A DNA stretch of 64,000 nucleotides, taken from positions 62,001 through 126,000 of the forward strand of contig DASXYG010000016.1 of the NCBI GenBank assembly GCA_036502625.1, written 5' to 3'. How positions within the stretch are numbered: the stretch's first letter is position 1; every line of letters starts with the position of its first letter. A program made the translations under genes and the position numbers. The notes below the pieces were generated by a model. It had not been told where the DNA came from. It saw nothing but the letters and a program-made list of their open reading frames with translations, and did no database searches. Source of the DNA: DASXYG01 sp036502625. Lineage in GTDB: Bacteria > Actinomycetota > Actinomycetes > Streptosporangiales > Streptosporangiaceae. Of this stretch, positions 52,000 to 62,276 are shown one piece after another.

Positions 52000-54041
52000 C
52001 CCCCGAGGACGATCCACTGCTACAGCCGTTCACGCTGAAGCACCTGACCCTGCGCAACCGTGTGGTCAGCACGTCGCACGAGCCGAAGTACCACCAGAAC
52101 GGGATGCCCGCGGACCGCTACCGGGCGTACCACGTGGAGAAGGCGCGCGGCGGGATCGGGCTGACCATGATCGGCGGCGGCGCGATCGTCAGCGTGGACA
52201 GCACACCGTCCTTCGGCAACCTGCACATGTACAAGGACGAGATCGTCGCGCACCTGCGGCGGCTGTCCGACGAGGTGCACGACGCGGGCGCGGCCGTGAT
52301 GTCCCAGCTCACGCACCTCGGGCATCGCACGAGCAACTACGCGGGCGACCGGCTGCCCGCGGTGTCGGTCACCAACTGGCGCGAGCCCGCGCACCGGGCG
52401 TTCGCGAAGGAGGCCGAACCGGACGACCTGGAGCGGATCGCCGCCGACTTCGGCGACGCGGCCGCCCGGTGCCGGGCCGGCGGCCTGGACGGCGTCGAGC
52501 TGATCGCGTACGGGCACCTCATCGACGCGTTCTGGTCGCCGGCGCTGAACACCCGTACGGACGAGTTCGGCGGCTCGCAGGCGAACCGGATGCGGTTCCC
52601 GCTCATGGTGATCGAGGCCGTACGGAAGGCCGTCGGGCCCGATTTCATCGTCGGTGTCCGGATGGCGCTGGACGAGGAGCTGCCCGGCGGGCTCGACGCC
52701 GCGCAGGGCATGCGGATCGCGCGCGAGGTCACCGCCGCCGGGGTCGACTTCATCAGCGTGATCCAGGGCCACATCGGCACCGAGGACGGCCTGTCGCGGG
52801 TGATCCCGCCGATGGGGGAGCGGTCGGCGCCGCACCTGGAGCTGGCCGCCGCGGCGAAGCGCGAGCTGTCGGTGCCGGTCATGCACGCCGCGAAGATCGC
52901 CGACGTGGCCACCGCGCGGTACGCGATCGCCGAGGGCAAGGTCGACCTCGTCGGCATGACCCGCGCGCACATCGCCGACCCGCACATCGTCGCGAAGCTG
53001 CGCCGCGGCGAGGCCGACCGGATCAGGCCGTGCGTCGGCGCCAGCTCCTGCATCGACGCCGGTTACTCGGGAGAGACGACGTTCTGCCTGCACAACGCCT
53101 CGACCGGGCGGGAGCTCAGCCTGCCGCACGTGATCGAGCGCGCCCCGGCGAGGCGTACGGCGACGGTGGTCGGCGCCGGTCCGGCCGGGCTCGAGGCCGC
53201 GCGGGTGCTGGCCGAGCGCGGGCACGACGTCACGGTCTACGAGGCGTCCGGACGGCCCGGCGGGCAGTTGCTGCTGGCCGCGCGGGCGCCGCGCCGCCGC
53301 GACCTGGTCGGCATCGTCGACTGGCGGGTCGCGGAGTGCCGCAGGTACGGGGTGCGGTTCGTGTTCAACCGTACGGTCGAGGCGTCCGACCTGCTCGACG
53401 ACCCGTCCGACGTGGTGATCGTGGCCACCGGCGGGCTGCCGAACACCGGCGGGCTCGACGGCGCCGACCTGGTGCACGACACGTGGGACGTCCTGTCCGG
53501 CGAGGTGCGGCCCACCGGGCGGGTGCTGGTCTTCGACGACAACGACGGCCACCAGGGGCTCGACGTCGTGGACGCGCTGGTCACGGACGGCGCCGCGGGC
53601 GTCGAGGTGGAGTGGGTCACGCCGGAGCGCACGCTCGCGGTCGGGCTCGGCGCGGTCAACGCCTCGCCGTACCTGCGGATGCTGATCGACCGCGATGTCC
53701 GGATTACGCCGATGCGGCGGCTGCGGAGCGTCACCCGCGACGGCGGGCGGCTGCGGGCGGTGCTCGGCGCCGAGGGCACGGACACGACCGTGACGCGGGT
53801 GGTCGACCACGTGGTGGCCGAGCACGGCACGCTGCCCAACGCGGACGTCTACCACGGCCTGAAGCCGTACTCCGTCAACGACGGCGTGGTCGACTTCACC
53901 GAGCTGCTGGCCCTGCGCCCGCAGACGGTCGTGCGCCGCAGCGACGGCCGGTTCCGGCTCTACCGGATCGGCGACGCGGTGAGCAGCCGCTCCGTGCACT
54001 CCGCGGTGCTCGACGCGTTCCGCCTCTGCGCGGCCGTCTGA
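51996..54041 (+). CDS. Flavoenzyme of the 2,4-dienoyl-CoA reductase/N-methylproline demethylase type
   Basis: A 681-residue three-part oxidoreductase: an FMN TIM barrel (1-340, LTLRNRVVSTSHEPKYH, GFGGSQANR-like DEFGGSQANRMRFP), an Fe-S segment, then FAD/NAD Rossmann domains (VVGAGPAGLEAARVLAERGH). The Fe-S motif reads CVGASSC-x11-C, so the second of four Cys ligands is Ala. I recall the same pattern in stachydrine/N-methylproline demethylases, which would suit an N-methylated substrate imported by the coupled MFS protein. The reaction is inferred. Confidence 0.85.
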   Translation: MTPEDDPLLQPFTLKHLTLRNRVVSTSHEPKYHQNGMPADRYRAYHVEKARGGIGLTMIGGGAIVSVDSTPSFGNLHMYKDEIVAHLRRLSDEVHDAGAAVMSQLTHLGHRTSNYAGDRLPAVSVTNWREPAHRAFAKEAEPDDLERIAADFGDAAARCRAGGLDGVELIAYGHLIDAFWSPALNTRTDEFGGSQANRMRFPLMVIEAVRKAVGPDFIVGVRMALDEELPGGLDAAQGMRIAREVTAAGVDFISVIQGHIGTEDGLSRVIPPMGERSAPHLELAAAAKRELSVPVMHAAKIADVATARYAIAEGKVDLVGMTRAHIADPHIVAKLRRGEADRIRPCVGASSCIDAGYSGETTFCLHNASTGRELSLPHVIERAPARRTATVVGAGPAGLEAARVLAERGHDVTVYEASGRPGGQLLLAARAPRRRDLVGIVDWRVAECRRYGVRFVFNRTVEASDLLDDPSDVVIVATGGLPNTGGLDGADLVHDTWDVLSGEVRPTGRVLVFDDNDGHQGLDVVDALVTDGAAGVEVEWVTPERTLAVGLGAVNASPYLRMLIDRDVRITPMRRLRSVTRDGGRLRAVLGAEGTDTTVTRVVDHVVAEHGTLPNADVYHGLKPYSVNDGVVDFTELLALRPQTVVRRSDGRFRLYRIGDAVSSRSVHSAVLDAFRLCAAV

Positions 54042-54057
54042 GGCGTACGGGACCCGG

Positions 54058-55185
54058 TCAGCCGGGCGGCGCCCCTTCGGGGACGGGATCGGCGCCGCCC
54101 GGCGGCGGGTTCGGCTCGGCGGCGCCCGCCTCGGGCGGGTCGTCGACGTCGTCGGCGTGGCGGCGCAGCAGGGCGCCGATCACGGCCGCGACCGGGGCGG
54201 CGAGGAACGCGCCGATGATGCCGGCGACCACGCTGCCCAGCGTGATGGCCAGCAGGATCACGACGGGGTGCAGCTCCAGCGACCGGCCGTAGACCTGCGG
54301 CGCGAGGATGTGGCTTTCGAGCTGCTGGACCAGTACGAACGCGGCCAGCACGATCACCGCGCTGAGCGGGTCCTTGGTGACCAGCGTGACCAGCACGGCG
54401 ACCGCGCCGGACAGGAACGCGCCGACGACCGGCAGGAACGCGGCCACGAACGTGATCACCGCGAGCGGCACGACCAGCGGCACGCCGAGGACCAGCAGCA
54501 CCACCGCGATCGGCAGGGAGTCGGCCAGCCCGACGATCGCGACGCCGCGGACGTAGCGGCCGATGACGTGCCAGGAGATGTTGAGCGTCTCCTCCAGGCC
54601 GCGGCGGCGGGCGCGCGGGATGAAGCGCATGCCGCCCCGGACCATGCGGTCGCCGTCGTGGGTGAAGTAGATGGCCAGCACGATCGAGACCACGAAGCCG
54701 ACCACGATCTCGCCCGCGGTGGCCGCGCTCTGGATCACCGTCTCCGACGACAGCGACTTCTTCGCCTGGTCGAGCAGGCTCTGGAGGTTCTCGTTCGTCA
54801 GCCCGACCTTCCCGGCGAGCTGCTGGAGCTGGTCGAGCGCGCTGCCGACGTTGCTGGCGAGCTGGTCGAACCCGGCGACGGTGGGCTGGATCAGCAGCGT
54901 GATCACGCCGCCGGCGACGACCAGCGCGCCGAGGCAGACGATGAGCGTGGCGAGGCTGCGGTGCACGCCGTGGTCGCGCAGCCAGCGGGCGGGCGGCTGG
55001 AGCAGCGTCGCGATGAACACCGCGATGATCACCGGGATGGCGACGACGCGGAGCTCCCACAGGGCCCAGAGGGCGGCGCCGACGGCGATCGCGAGCACCA
55101 GCAGGCGTCCGGCGGTGCGGGCCGCGCGGCCGAGCGCGTCGGTGTTCGCCGGCCGCGCCGTGTCGGGCGTCGGCTCGTCAGTCAT
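54058..55185 (-). CDS. AI-2E-family (UPF0118) membrane protein
   Basis: A 375-residue protein with about eight membrane helices. IPVIIAVFIATLLQPPARWL starts the family core, and VPLAVITFVAAFLPVVGAFL and ESHILAPQVYGRSLELHPVV are typical. A Pro/Gly-rich cytoplasmic C-terminus follows. Members include AI-2 exporters and Na+/H+ antiporters; the substrate here is unknown. Convergent with the flavoenzyme and divergent from ftsY. Confidence 0.9.
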   Translation of the reverse strand: MTDEPTPDTARPANTDALGRAARTAGRLLVLAIAVGAALWALWELRVVAIPVIIAVFIATLLQPPARWLRDHGVHRSLATLIVCLGALVVAGGVITLLIQPTVAGFDQLASNVGSALDQLQQLAGKVGLTNENLQSLLDQAKKSLSSETVIQSAATAGEIVVGFVVSIVLAIYFTHDGDRMVRGGMRFIPRARRRGLEETLNISWHVIGRYVRGVAIVGLADSLPIAVVLLVLGVPLVVPLAVITFVAAFLPVVGAFLSGAVAVLVTLVTKDPLSAVIVLAAFVLVQQLESHILAPQVYGRSLELHPVVILLAITLGSVVAGIIGAFLAAPVAAVIGALLRRHADDVDDPPEAGAAEPNPPPGGADPVPEGAPPG

Positions 55186-55361
55186 CGCGGTTCCTCGGAT
55201 CGGTCGTTGACCATTCTGTGACCCAATGATCGTAATGGGGCGGGGTGCCGTACGTGGCGATCAACGCACGGCAGCGCGCCGTGGGTTCCGGTGGCCGCGG
55301 ACGGCGTGCGCTGGTGGCCAGGTTCGAATCGGTACGGGCCGTCTGAAAGACTGTTCGGGTT

Positions 55362-56516
55362 ATGGACGTAGTCATCCTCGCCGTCATCGTGGTCGTCGTC
55401 GTACTGGTCGTCGCCGGGCTCGTGTTCTTCCGTCCCGGGCGCGGTACTACCGCCCACGCCCCCGACGAAACGCCCCCCACGACGCCGGCAGGCGGCACCG
55501 CGACCGCCGAGGCCGCCGAGGCCGACGACGACACCGCGGCGCCCGAGGCCGAGGCGGCCCCCGCGGCGCCGGCCGTGGAGATCGAGAAGCCGCCGCCGTC
55601 CGCCGGGCGGCTCACCCGCCTGCGCGCGCGGCTCGCGCAGTCGCAGAGCGTCCTCGGCAAGGGCCTGCTCGCGCTGCTGTCGCGCGACGCCCTCGACGAC
55701 GACGCCTGGGAGGAGCTCGAAGACCTCCTCATCACCGCCGACGTCGGCGTGGCGCCCACCCGGCAGATCGTCGACGACCTGAAGACCCAGGTGAAGGTGG
55801 CCGGCACCCGCGAAGCCGGCGAGGTCAGGGAGCTGCTGAAGAAGGAGCTCGTCAAGCAGATCGACCCCGAGCTCGACCGCACCCTGCGCACCGAGCGCCA
55901 CGACGGCGACCCGGCCGTGCTGATGATCGTGGGCGTGAACGGCACCGGCAAGACCACCACCTGCGGCAAGCTCGGCCGCGTGCTCGTCGGCGACGGGCGT
56001 ACGGTCGTGCTCGGCGCGGCCGACACCTTCCGCGCCGCCGCCGCCGACCAACTGCAGACCTGGGGCGCGCGCGTGGGCGCCGAGGTCGTGCGCCGCGACG
56101 AGGGCGCCGACCCCGCCAGCGTCGCGTTCGACGCCGTCAGCGCCGGCATCGACTCCGGTGTCGACGCCGTGATCGTCGACACCGCGGGCCGGCTGCACAC
56201 CAAGACCGGCCTGATGGACGAGCTCGGCAAGGTCAAGCGCGTCATCGAGAAGCGCACCGAGGTCGACGAGGTGCTCCTCGTCCTCGACGCCACCACCGGC
56301 CAGAACGGCCTCAAGCAGGCCCGCGTCTTCGCCGACGTGGTCAACGTGACCGGCATCGTCTTGACCAAGCTGGACGGCACCGCCAAGGGCGGCATCGTCA
56401 TCCAGGTCCAGCGCGAGCTCGGCGTCCCGGTGAAGCTCGTCGGCCTCGGCGAGGGCCCCGACGACCTGGCCCCGTTCGAGCCCGACGCGTTCGTCGACGC
56501 CATCCTGGGCGACTGA
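55362..56516 (+). CDS. ftsY: Signal recognition particle receptor FtsY
   Basis: A 384-residue GTPase. Unlike E. coli FtsY it starts with a membrane helix (residues 2-23), then a short Ala/Glu-rich acidic linker and the NG domain. G1 is VGVNGTGKTTTCGKLGRVL, followed by DTFRAAAADQLQTW, G3 VDTAGRLHTKTGLMDELGK and G4 LTKLDGTAKGGIV. It docks ribosome-SRP complexes at the membrane. ATG 55362; no clear Shine-Dalgarno. Downstream of smc in the conserved order, here with four genes between. Confidence 0.96.
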   Translation: MDVVILAVIVVVVVLVVAGLVFFRPGRGTTAHAPDETPPTTPAGGTATAEAAEADDDTAAPEAEAAPAAPAVEIEKPPPSAGRLTRLRARLAQSQSVLGKGLLALLSRDALDDDAWEELEDLLITADVGVAPTRQIVDDLKTQVKVAGTREAGEVRELLKKELVKQIDPELDRTLRTERHDGDPAVLMIVGVNGTGKTTTCGKLGRVLVGDGRTVVLGAADTFRAAAADQLQTWGARVGAEVVRRDEGADPASVAFDAVSAGIDSGVDAVIVDTAGRLHTKTGLMDELGKVKRVIEKRTEVDEVLLVLDATTGQNGLKQARVFADVVNVTGIVLTKLDGTAKGGIVIQVQRELGVPVKLVGLGEGPDDLAPFEPDAFVDAILGD

Positions 56517-56540
56517 CGCTCACGCCCGGCGATCGGTCGT

Positions 56541-57857
56541 TCAGGACTCCGGGAGCTCGCGGCGGGTGATGTCGAGGCCGAGGCGGGCGAACTGTTCCAG
56601 GGGGTGGTGGTAGCCGCGTTCGATCTGGTGGACGCCGCGGAGCGTGGAGGTGCCGTCGGCTACGGCGGCGGCCAGGACCGCGGAGAAGCCGGCTCGGACG
56701 TCGGCCAGGGTGACGTCGGCGCCGTGCAGCTTTCCGCCGCCGCGCACGACCGCCGAGTGGACCACGTTCGTGTCGTGGAACCGGCAGGCGGGGCCGCCGA
56801 GGCACGCGGAGAAGACCTCGATCTCGCAGCCCATCTTCTTCAGCGCGGGGACGTAGACGAGGCGGTTCTCGTAGACCGTCTCGTGCAGTACGGACATGCC
56901 GCCCGCCTGGGTGAACAGCACCATCAGCGGCGTCTGCCAGTCGGTGGCGAAGCCGGGGTGGGTGTCGGTGTGCAGCGCGGCGGGGCGCAGGCCGTCGGGC
57001 GCGGACGCGGTGATCCAGTCGTCGGTGATCTCGAAGTGGGCGCCCATGCGGGCGAGCGTGGTGGTCGCGGTGACCAGGCGGTCCTGCGGGCAGCCGTGCA
57101 CCCGCACCTCACCGCCGGTGACCAGGCCCGCCACGAGGTACGAGAACGCCTCCAGGCGGTCGCCGGCGAGCCGTGACGTGGCGCCGTTCAGCTCGTCGAC
57201 GCCCTCGATGACGATGCGGCGGTCCGGATGCAGCTCGATGCGCGCGCCCATGCGCTGCAGGAACAGCGCCAGCTCGACGACCTCGGGCTCGGTGGCCGCG
57301 CCGCGGATGACCGTGCGCCCCTCGGCGAGGGCGGCGGCGAGCAGGATCGTCTCGGTCGCGCCGACGCTGGGGTACGGCAGCTCGATGCGGGTGCCGCGCA
57401 GCCGCGTTGCGCGCGCGGCGATGCCGTCCTCGGTGAACTCGACCTCGGCGCCGAGCGCCCGCAGCGCGTCGACGTGGAAGTTGACGGGCCTGCGGCCGAT
57501 GGGGTCGCCGCCGACGAGCGGTACGTACGCCTCGCCGGTGAGGTGCAGCAGGGGAGCGAGCAGCAGGATCGGGATGCGGTTGCGCCCGTTGAACTCGCGC
57601 GGCACGCGGGGCTCGGTGACGTCTCCGGGGGTGATGGTGATCTCGCCGTCGCGCCGCTCGACGCCCATGCCCAGCGATTCCAGCATGGCGGCCGTGATGT
57701 CGACATCGCCCACGTGCGGAGCATTACGCAGCGTGCTCGGACCCCGGCCCAGTGTCGCGGCGACCATGTGCTTGGTCACGGCGTTCTTGGCGCCGCGCAC
57801 GAAGATATCGCCACGTAGTGGACCGGACGGCTTGACGTCCCAAACGGTTTCCGGCAT
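56541..57857 (-). CDS. murA: UDP-N-acetylglucosamine 1-carboxyvinyltransferase with Asp at the Cys115 position
   Basis: A 438-residue EPSP-synthase-fold enzyme adding enolpyruvate to UDP-GlcNAc, the first committed step of peptidoglycan synthesis. Lys24-Asn25 (FVRGAKNAVTKHM) is kept. The active loop is VGGDPIGRRPVNFH, with Asp118 where E. coli has Cys115, the fosfomycin target. Natural Asp variants (mycobacteria, Chlamydia) are active and fosfomycin-resistant. The C-terminal RGYHHPLEQFARLG differs from the usual RGYERxDEK, so this may be a divergent second MurA. ATG 57857; ATG 57863 also possible. Confidence 0.9.
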   Translation of the reverse strand: MPETVWDVKPSGPLRGDIFVRGAKNAVTKHMVAATLGRGPSTLRNAPHVGDVDITAAMLESLGMGVERRDGEITITPGDVTEPRVPREFNGRNRIPILLLAPLLHLTGEAYVPLVGGDPIGRRPVNFHVDALRALGAEVEFTEDGIAARATRLRGTRIELPYPSVGATETILLAAALAEGRTVIRGAATEPEVVELALFLQRMGARIELHPDRRIVIEGVDELNGATSRLAGDRLEAFSYLVAGLVTGGEVRVHGCPQDRLVTATTTLARMGAHFEITDDWITASAPDGLRPAALHTDTHPGFATDWQTPLMVLFTQAGGMSVLHETVYENRLVYVPALKKMGCEIEVFSACLGGPACRFHDTNVVHSAVVRGGGKLHGADVTLADVRAGFSAVLAAAVADGTSTLRGVHQIERGYHHPLEQFARLGLDITRRELPES

Positions 57858-58114
57858 GCCCATCAGGCTATGCGCTGCGCGGTGCGGCGCGAACGCGAAC
57901 GCGAAACTGTCACGCACAGTCACTTTCCTCGCGGCGATCCACGGTAATGCGGAAATTGCCGCATCGCGGATCGATAACGAGTCGATAATCACTCGTCGCG
58001 AAGATCTCGTAACCGGCCGGTCAAAGCGCAAGATGTTCCGCGGACGGTGGGCGGAAACACACGGACGTCGCCCGTAAAGAGCGGCGGCGTACGAACGGAG
58101 AGGGAGGTGAGGGA

Positions 58115-59626
58115 ATGACAGACGCGACATCAGTCGTCCGGAGCCGGATTCCCGCACGCGTCGACCGGCTACCCTGGTCGCCGTTCCACTCGCGAATGGT
58201 CGTCGCCCTCGGCACGGCATGGCTGCTCGAAGGGCTGGAGATCTCGGTCGCCAGCTCCGTGGCCGACGCCCTGAAAGGGCCGGGCACGCTCGGCCTGTCG
58301 GCCCCCCAGGTCGGCCTGATCGCCACGGTCTACCTCGTCGGCGAGGTCGTGGGCGCGCTGTTCTTCGGCGACCTGGCCGACCGCCTCGGCCGGCGGAAGC
58401 TGTTCATCATCACCCTCGGCGTCTACCTCATCGGCAGCGGCCTGACGGCGTTCACGCTCGGCAGTTCCGCGATCTGGCTCGTCTTCATGTACCTGACCCG
58501 GTTCATCGCGGGCATGGGCATCGGCGGCGAGTACTCCGCGATCCACTCCGCGATCGACGAACTGACACCCGCGAAGTACCGCGGCCGGGTCGACATCGGC
58601 ATCGGCGGCACGTACTGGGGCGGCGCGTTCCTCGGCACGCTGGCCGTGGCCTTCCTGCTGAGCACCCTCCCGGCGAACATCGGCTGGCGGATCGGCTTCC
58701 TGATCGGCCCGGTGCTCGCGCTGACGATCATCTTCGTCCGGCGCAACCTGCCGGAGAGCCCGCGCTGGCTGCTCATGCACGGCCGTACGGAGGAGGCCGA
58801 GCGCAACGTCACCTTCATCGAGGGCGAGGTGGAGCGGCGCAAGGGCATCACGCTGCCCGAGGTGGACGACTCCAAGGAACTGGAGATCCGGCCGTCGGAG
58901 CACCGTAGTTATTTGACGCTCGTACGGGTGCTTTTCAAGACGTACCCGCAGCGGTCAATTCTCGGCGCGTCGCTGATGATCAGCCAGTCGTTCCTCTACA
59001 ACGCCATTTATTTCACCGCCGCGATCGTGCTCGGCACGTTCTTCCACGTGCCCACCGCGCAGGTGCCGCTTTACCTGGCGGCGTTCGCGATCGGCAACCT
59101 GGCGGGCCCGCTGATCATCGGCCGCCATTTCGACACGATCGGCCGCAAGAAGATGATCGCGGGCACCTACCTGCTCTCCGGCGTGCTGCTCGCGGTGAGC
59201 GCGGTGCTGTTCGAGGTCGGCGCCTTGAACGCGGTCACGCAGACGATCGTGTGGGTGGTCATCTTCTTCTTCGCCTCCGCCGGTGCGAGCGCCGGCTACC
59301 TCACCGTGAGCGAGCTGTTCCCGGTCGAGGTGCGGGCGCAGGCCATCGCGGTGTTCTTCGCGATCGCGCAGTGCTTCGGCGCCCTCGGGCCGCTGCTGTA
59401 CAGCGCGCTGATCGGTGACGGCTCGAACCCGACCCTGCTGTTCTTCGGCTACCTCATCGGCGCCGCCGTCATGGTCGCGGGCGGCCTCGTCGAGGTGTTC
59501 CTCGGCGTGGACGCCGAGAACAAGTCGCTCGAGGACGTCGCCACGCCGCTGTCGGCCGTACGCCACGCCGTCGGCAAGATCGGCGACGCGATCCAGCCCC
59601 CGCCGCCCGCCGCCCCCGCGGACTGA
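58115..59626 (+). CDS. MFS transporter
   Basis: A 503-residue, 12-helix transporter of the sugar-porter-like branch: DLADRLGRRKLFIITLGVYL (motif A), RNLPESPRWLLMHGRTEEAE, a charged central loop, then RHFDTIGRKKMIAG and SELFPVEVRAQAIAVFF. GAGGGAGGTGAGGG precedes ATG 58115. It has its own 250-bp upstream region shared with murA. A strong terminator follows, then a convergent TetR gene. Substrate unknown. Confidence 0.88.
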   Translation: MTDATSVVRSRIPARVDRLPWSPFHSRMVVALGTAWLLEGLEISVASSVADALKGPGTLGLSAPQVGLIATVYLVGEVVGALFFGDLADRLGRRKLFIITLGVYLIGSGLTAFTLGSSAIWLVFMYLTRFIAGMGIGGEYSAIHSAIDELTPAKYRGRVDIGIGGTYWGGAFLGTLAVAFLLSTLPANIGWRIGFLIGPVLALTIIFVRRNLPESPRWLLMHGRTEEAERNVTFIEGEVERRKGITLPEVDDSKELEIRPSEHRSYLTLVRVLFKTYPQRSILGASLMISQSFLYNAIYFTAAIVLGTFFHVPTAQVPLYLAAFAIGNLAGPLIIGRHFDTIGRKKMIAGTYLLSGVLLAVSAVLFEVGALNAVTQTIVWVVIFFFASAGASAGYLTVSELFPVEVRAQAIAVFFAIAQCFGALGPLLYSALIGDGSNPTLLFFGYLIGAAVMVAGGLVEVFLGVDAENKSLEDVATPLSAVRHAVGKIGDAIQPPPPAAPAD

Positions 59627-59633
59627 CCCCTAT

Positions 59634-59670
59634 GCGTCCGCCGTACGCCGTCGTGGCGTACGGCGGACGC
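59634..59670. terminator. Perfect 16-bp hairpin between MFS and tetR genes
   Basis: GCGTCCGCCGTACGCC (59634-59649) and GGCGTACGGCGGACGC (59655-59670) are exact complements around loop GTCGT. It is the longest perfect stem I found in the window. Located between convergent genes 8 bp after the MFS stop, it probably ends both transcripts. Confidence 0.9.
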
Positions 59671-59675
59671 GCCTT

Positions 59676-60245
59676 TCACGGCGCGCCGATGCCGTGCAGC
59701 GTCAGCTCCACCAGGCCCGGCACGTCCGCGGGCTCCGGCAGCGCGCGGCCGGTCACGACGCGCGCCAGGATCGGCCCCATGAGCTGGTCGATCACCGCGT
59801 CGTCGGCCACCTCGGCGCGCAGCTCGCCGCGCTCGCGCGCCCGCTCCAGGCTCGCCGCGGCCATCTCCTGCTGCCGCGCCCACAGGTTGCGGTGCACCCG
59901 CTCCATGCCCTCGGCCAGGCCCGGCGCGGCCAGCAGCAGCCGGATCAGCACCCGGCCGCGCGGCGACGCGACGAACCGCAGCAGGTCGCCCCACGCCAAC
60001 TCGAGGTCCGTCCGCAGGCTCCCCGTGTCCGGAATCGGGATCTCGGCGCGGACGACGTGGTCGAGGGCGTCGAGGACCAGGTCCTCCTTGGACGACCACC
60101 GCCGGTAGACGCTGGCCTTCCCCGCGCCGGCGCGCGCGGCGATCTCGTCCATCGTGGTGCCCTCGATGCCCCGGTCGAGCAGGAGGTCCAGGGCGCGGTC
60201 GCGGATGCGCGCGTCGAGTTCGGGGTCGCGTGGACGGCCGCGCAT
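59676..60245 (-). CDS. TetR-family regulator
   Basis: A 189-residue TetR/AcrR protein. MRGRPRDPELDARIRDRALD leads into the HTH AARAGAGKASVYRRWSSKED, and the C-terminal domain is of the TetR_C type common in actinomycetes (LRFVASPRGRVLIRLLLAAP). ATG at the complement of 60243-60245 is preferred to upstream in-frame starts, because TetR proteins of this group begin (M)xxRGRPRD. Convergent with the MFS gene and divergent from amtB; the target is unclear. Confidence 0.88.
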   Translation of the reverse strand: MRGRPRDPELDARIRDRALDLLLDRGIEGTTMDEIAARAGAGKASVYRRWSSKEDLVLDALDHVVRAEIPIPDTGSLRTDLELAWGDLLRFVASPRGRVLIRLLLAAPGLAEGMERVHRNLWARQQEMAAASLERARERGELRAEVADDAVIDQLMGPILARVVTGRALPEPADVPGLVELTLHGIGAP

Positions 60246-60382
60246 CGGCACCCGCCTTCCATGGTCCGTCGCAGTGGGGATGACAGATTGCCACGAATCG
60301 CCCCGTACCCCGGCCCGTACGGCGGATCGTCCGGAACCGGCATTTTCGCGACGGGTGCACGAATCCTCGTTCGGTGGCGTCC

Positions 60383-60451
60383 GAAACGCGGGCGAAACAC
60401 CGGCGCCGTTGGTTTCACGCGGGAGTAACACCAGGGCACCGCCGGTGAAAC
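60383..60451 (+). promoter_or_regulatory. GlnR-like binding array before amtB
   Basis: Five-base half-sites recur with exact 11-bp phasing in two sets. One is GAAAC (60383) and GAAAC (60394). The other is GTAAC (60425), GCACC (60436) and GAAAC (60447). The actinobacterial GlnR motif alternates GTnAC and GAAAC with 6-bp gaps, as seen here. The second set ends 61 bp before amtB, the standard GlnR target with glnK and glnD. It implies activation under nitrogen limitation. Confidence 0.75.
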
Positions 60452-60477
60452 GGTCCTCGCGTGAACTCAGGCCATGA

Positions 60478-62208
<1,731 letters not shown>

Positions 62209-62213
62209 GCGGC

Positions 62214-62253
62214 GCCGTCCGGGACGCACGGGCCCCGCGCCGTCCCGGACGGC
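62214..62253 (+). terminator. Hairpin between glnK and glnD
   Basis: A perfect 13-bp stem GCCGTCCGGGACG/CGTCCCGGACGGC around a 14-nt loop, starting 6 bp after the glnK stop. There is no U-run. It may partly end transcription or protect the amtB-glnK message, lowering glnD expression relative to glnK. Confidence 0.6.
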
Positions 62254-62276
62254 ATCGGGGGACGGGAGGTTCGACC

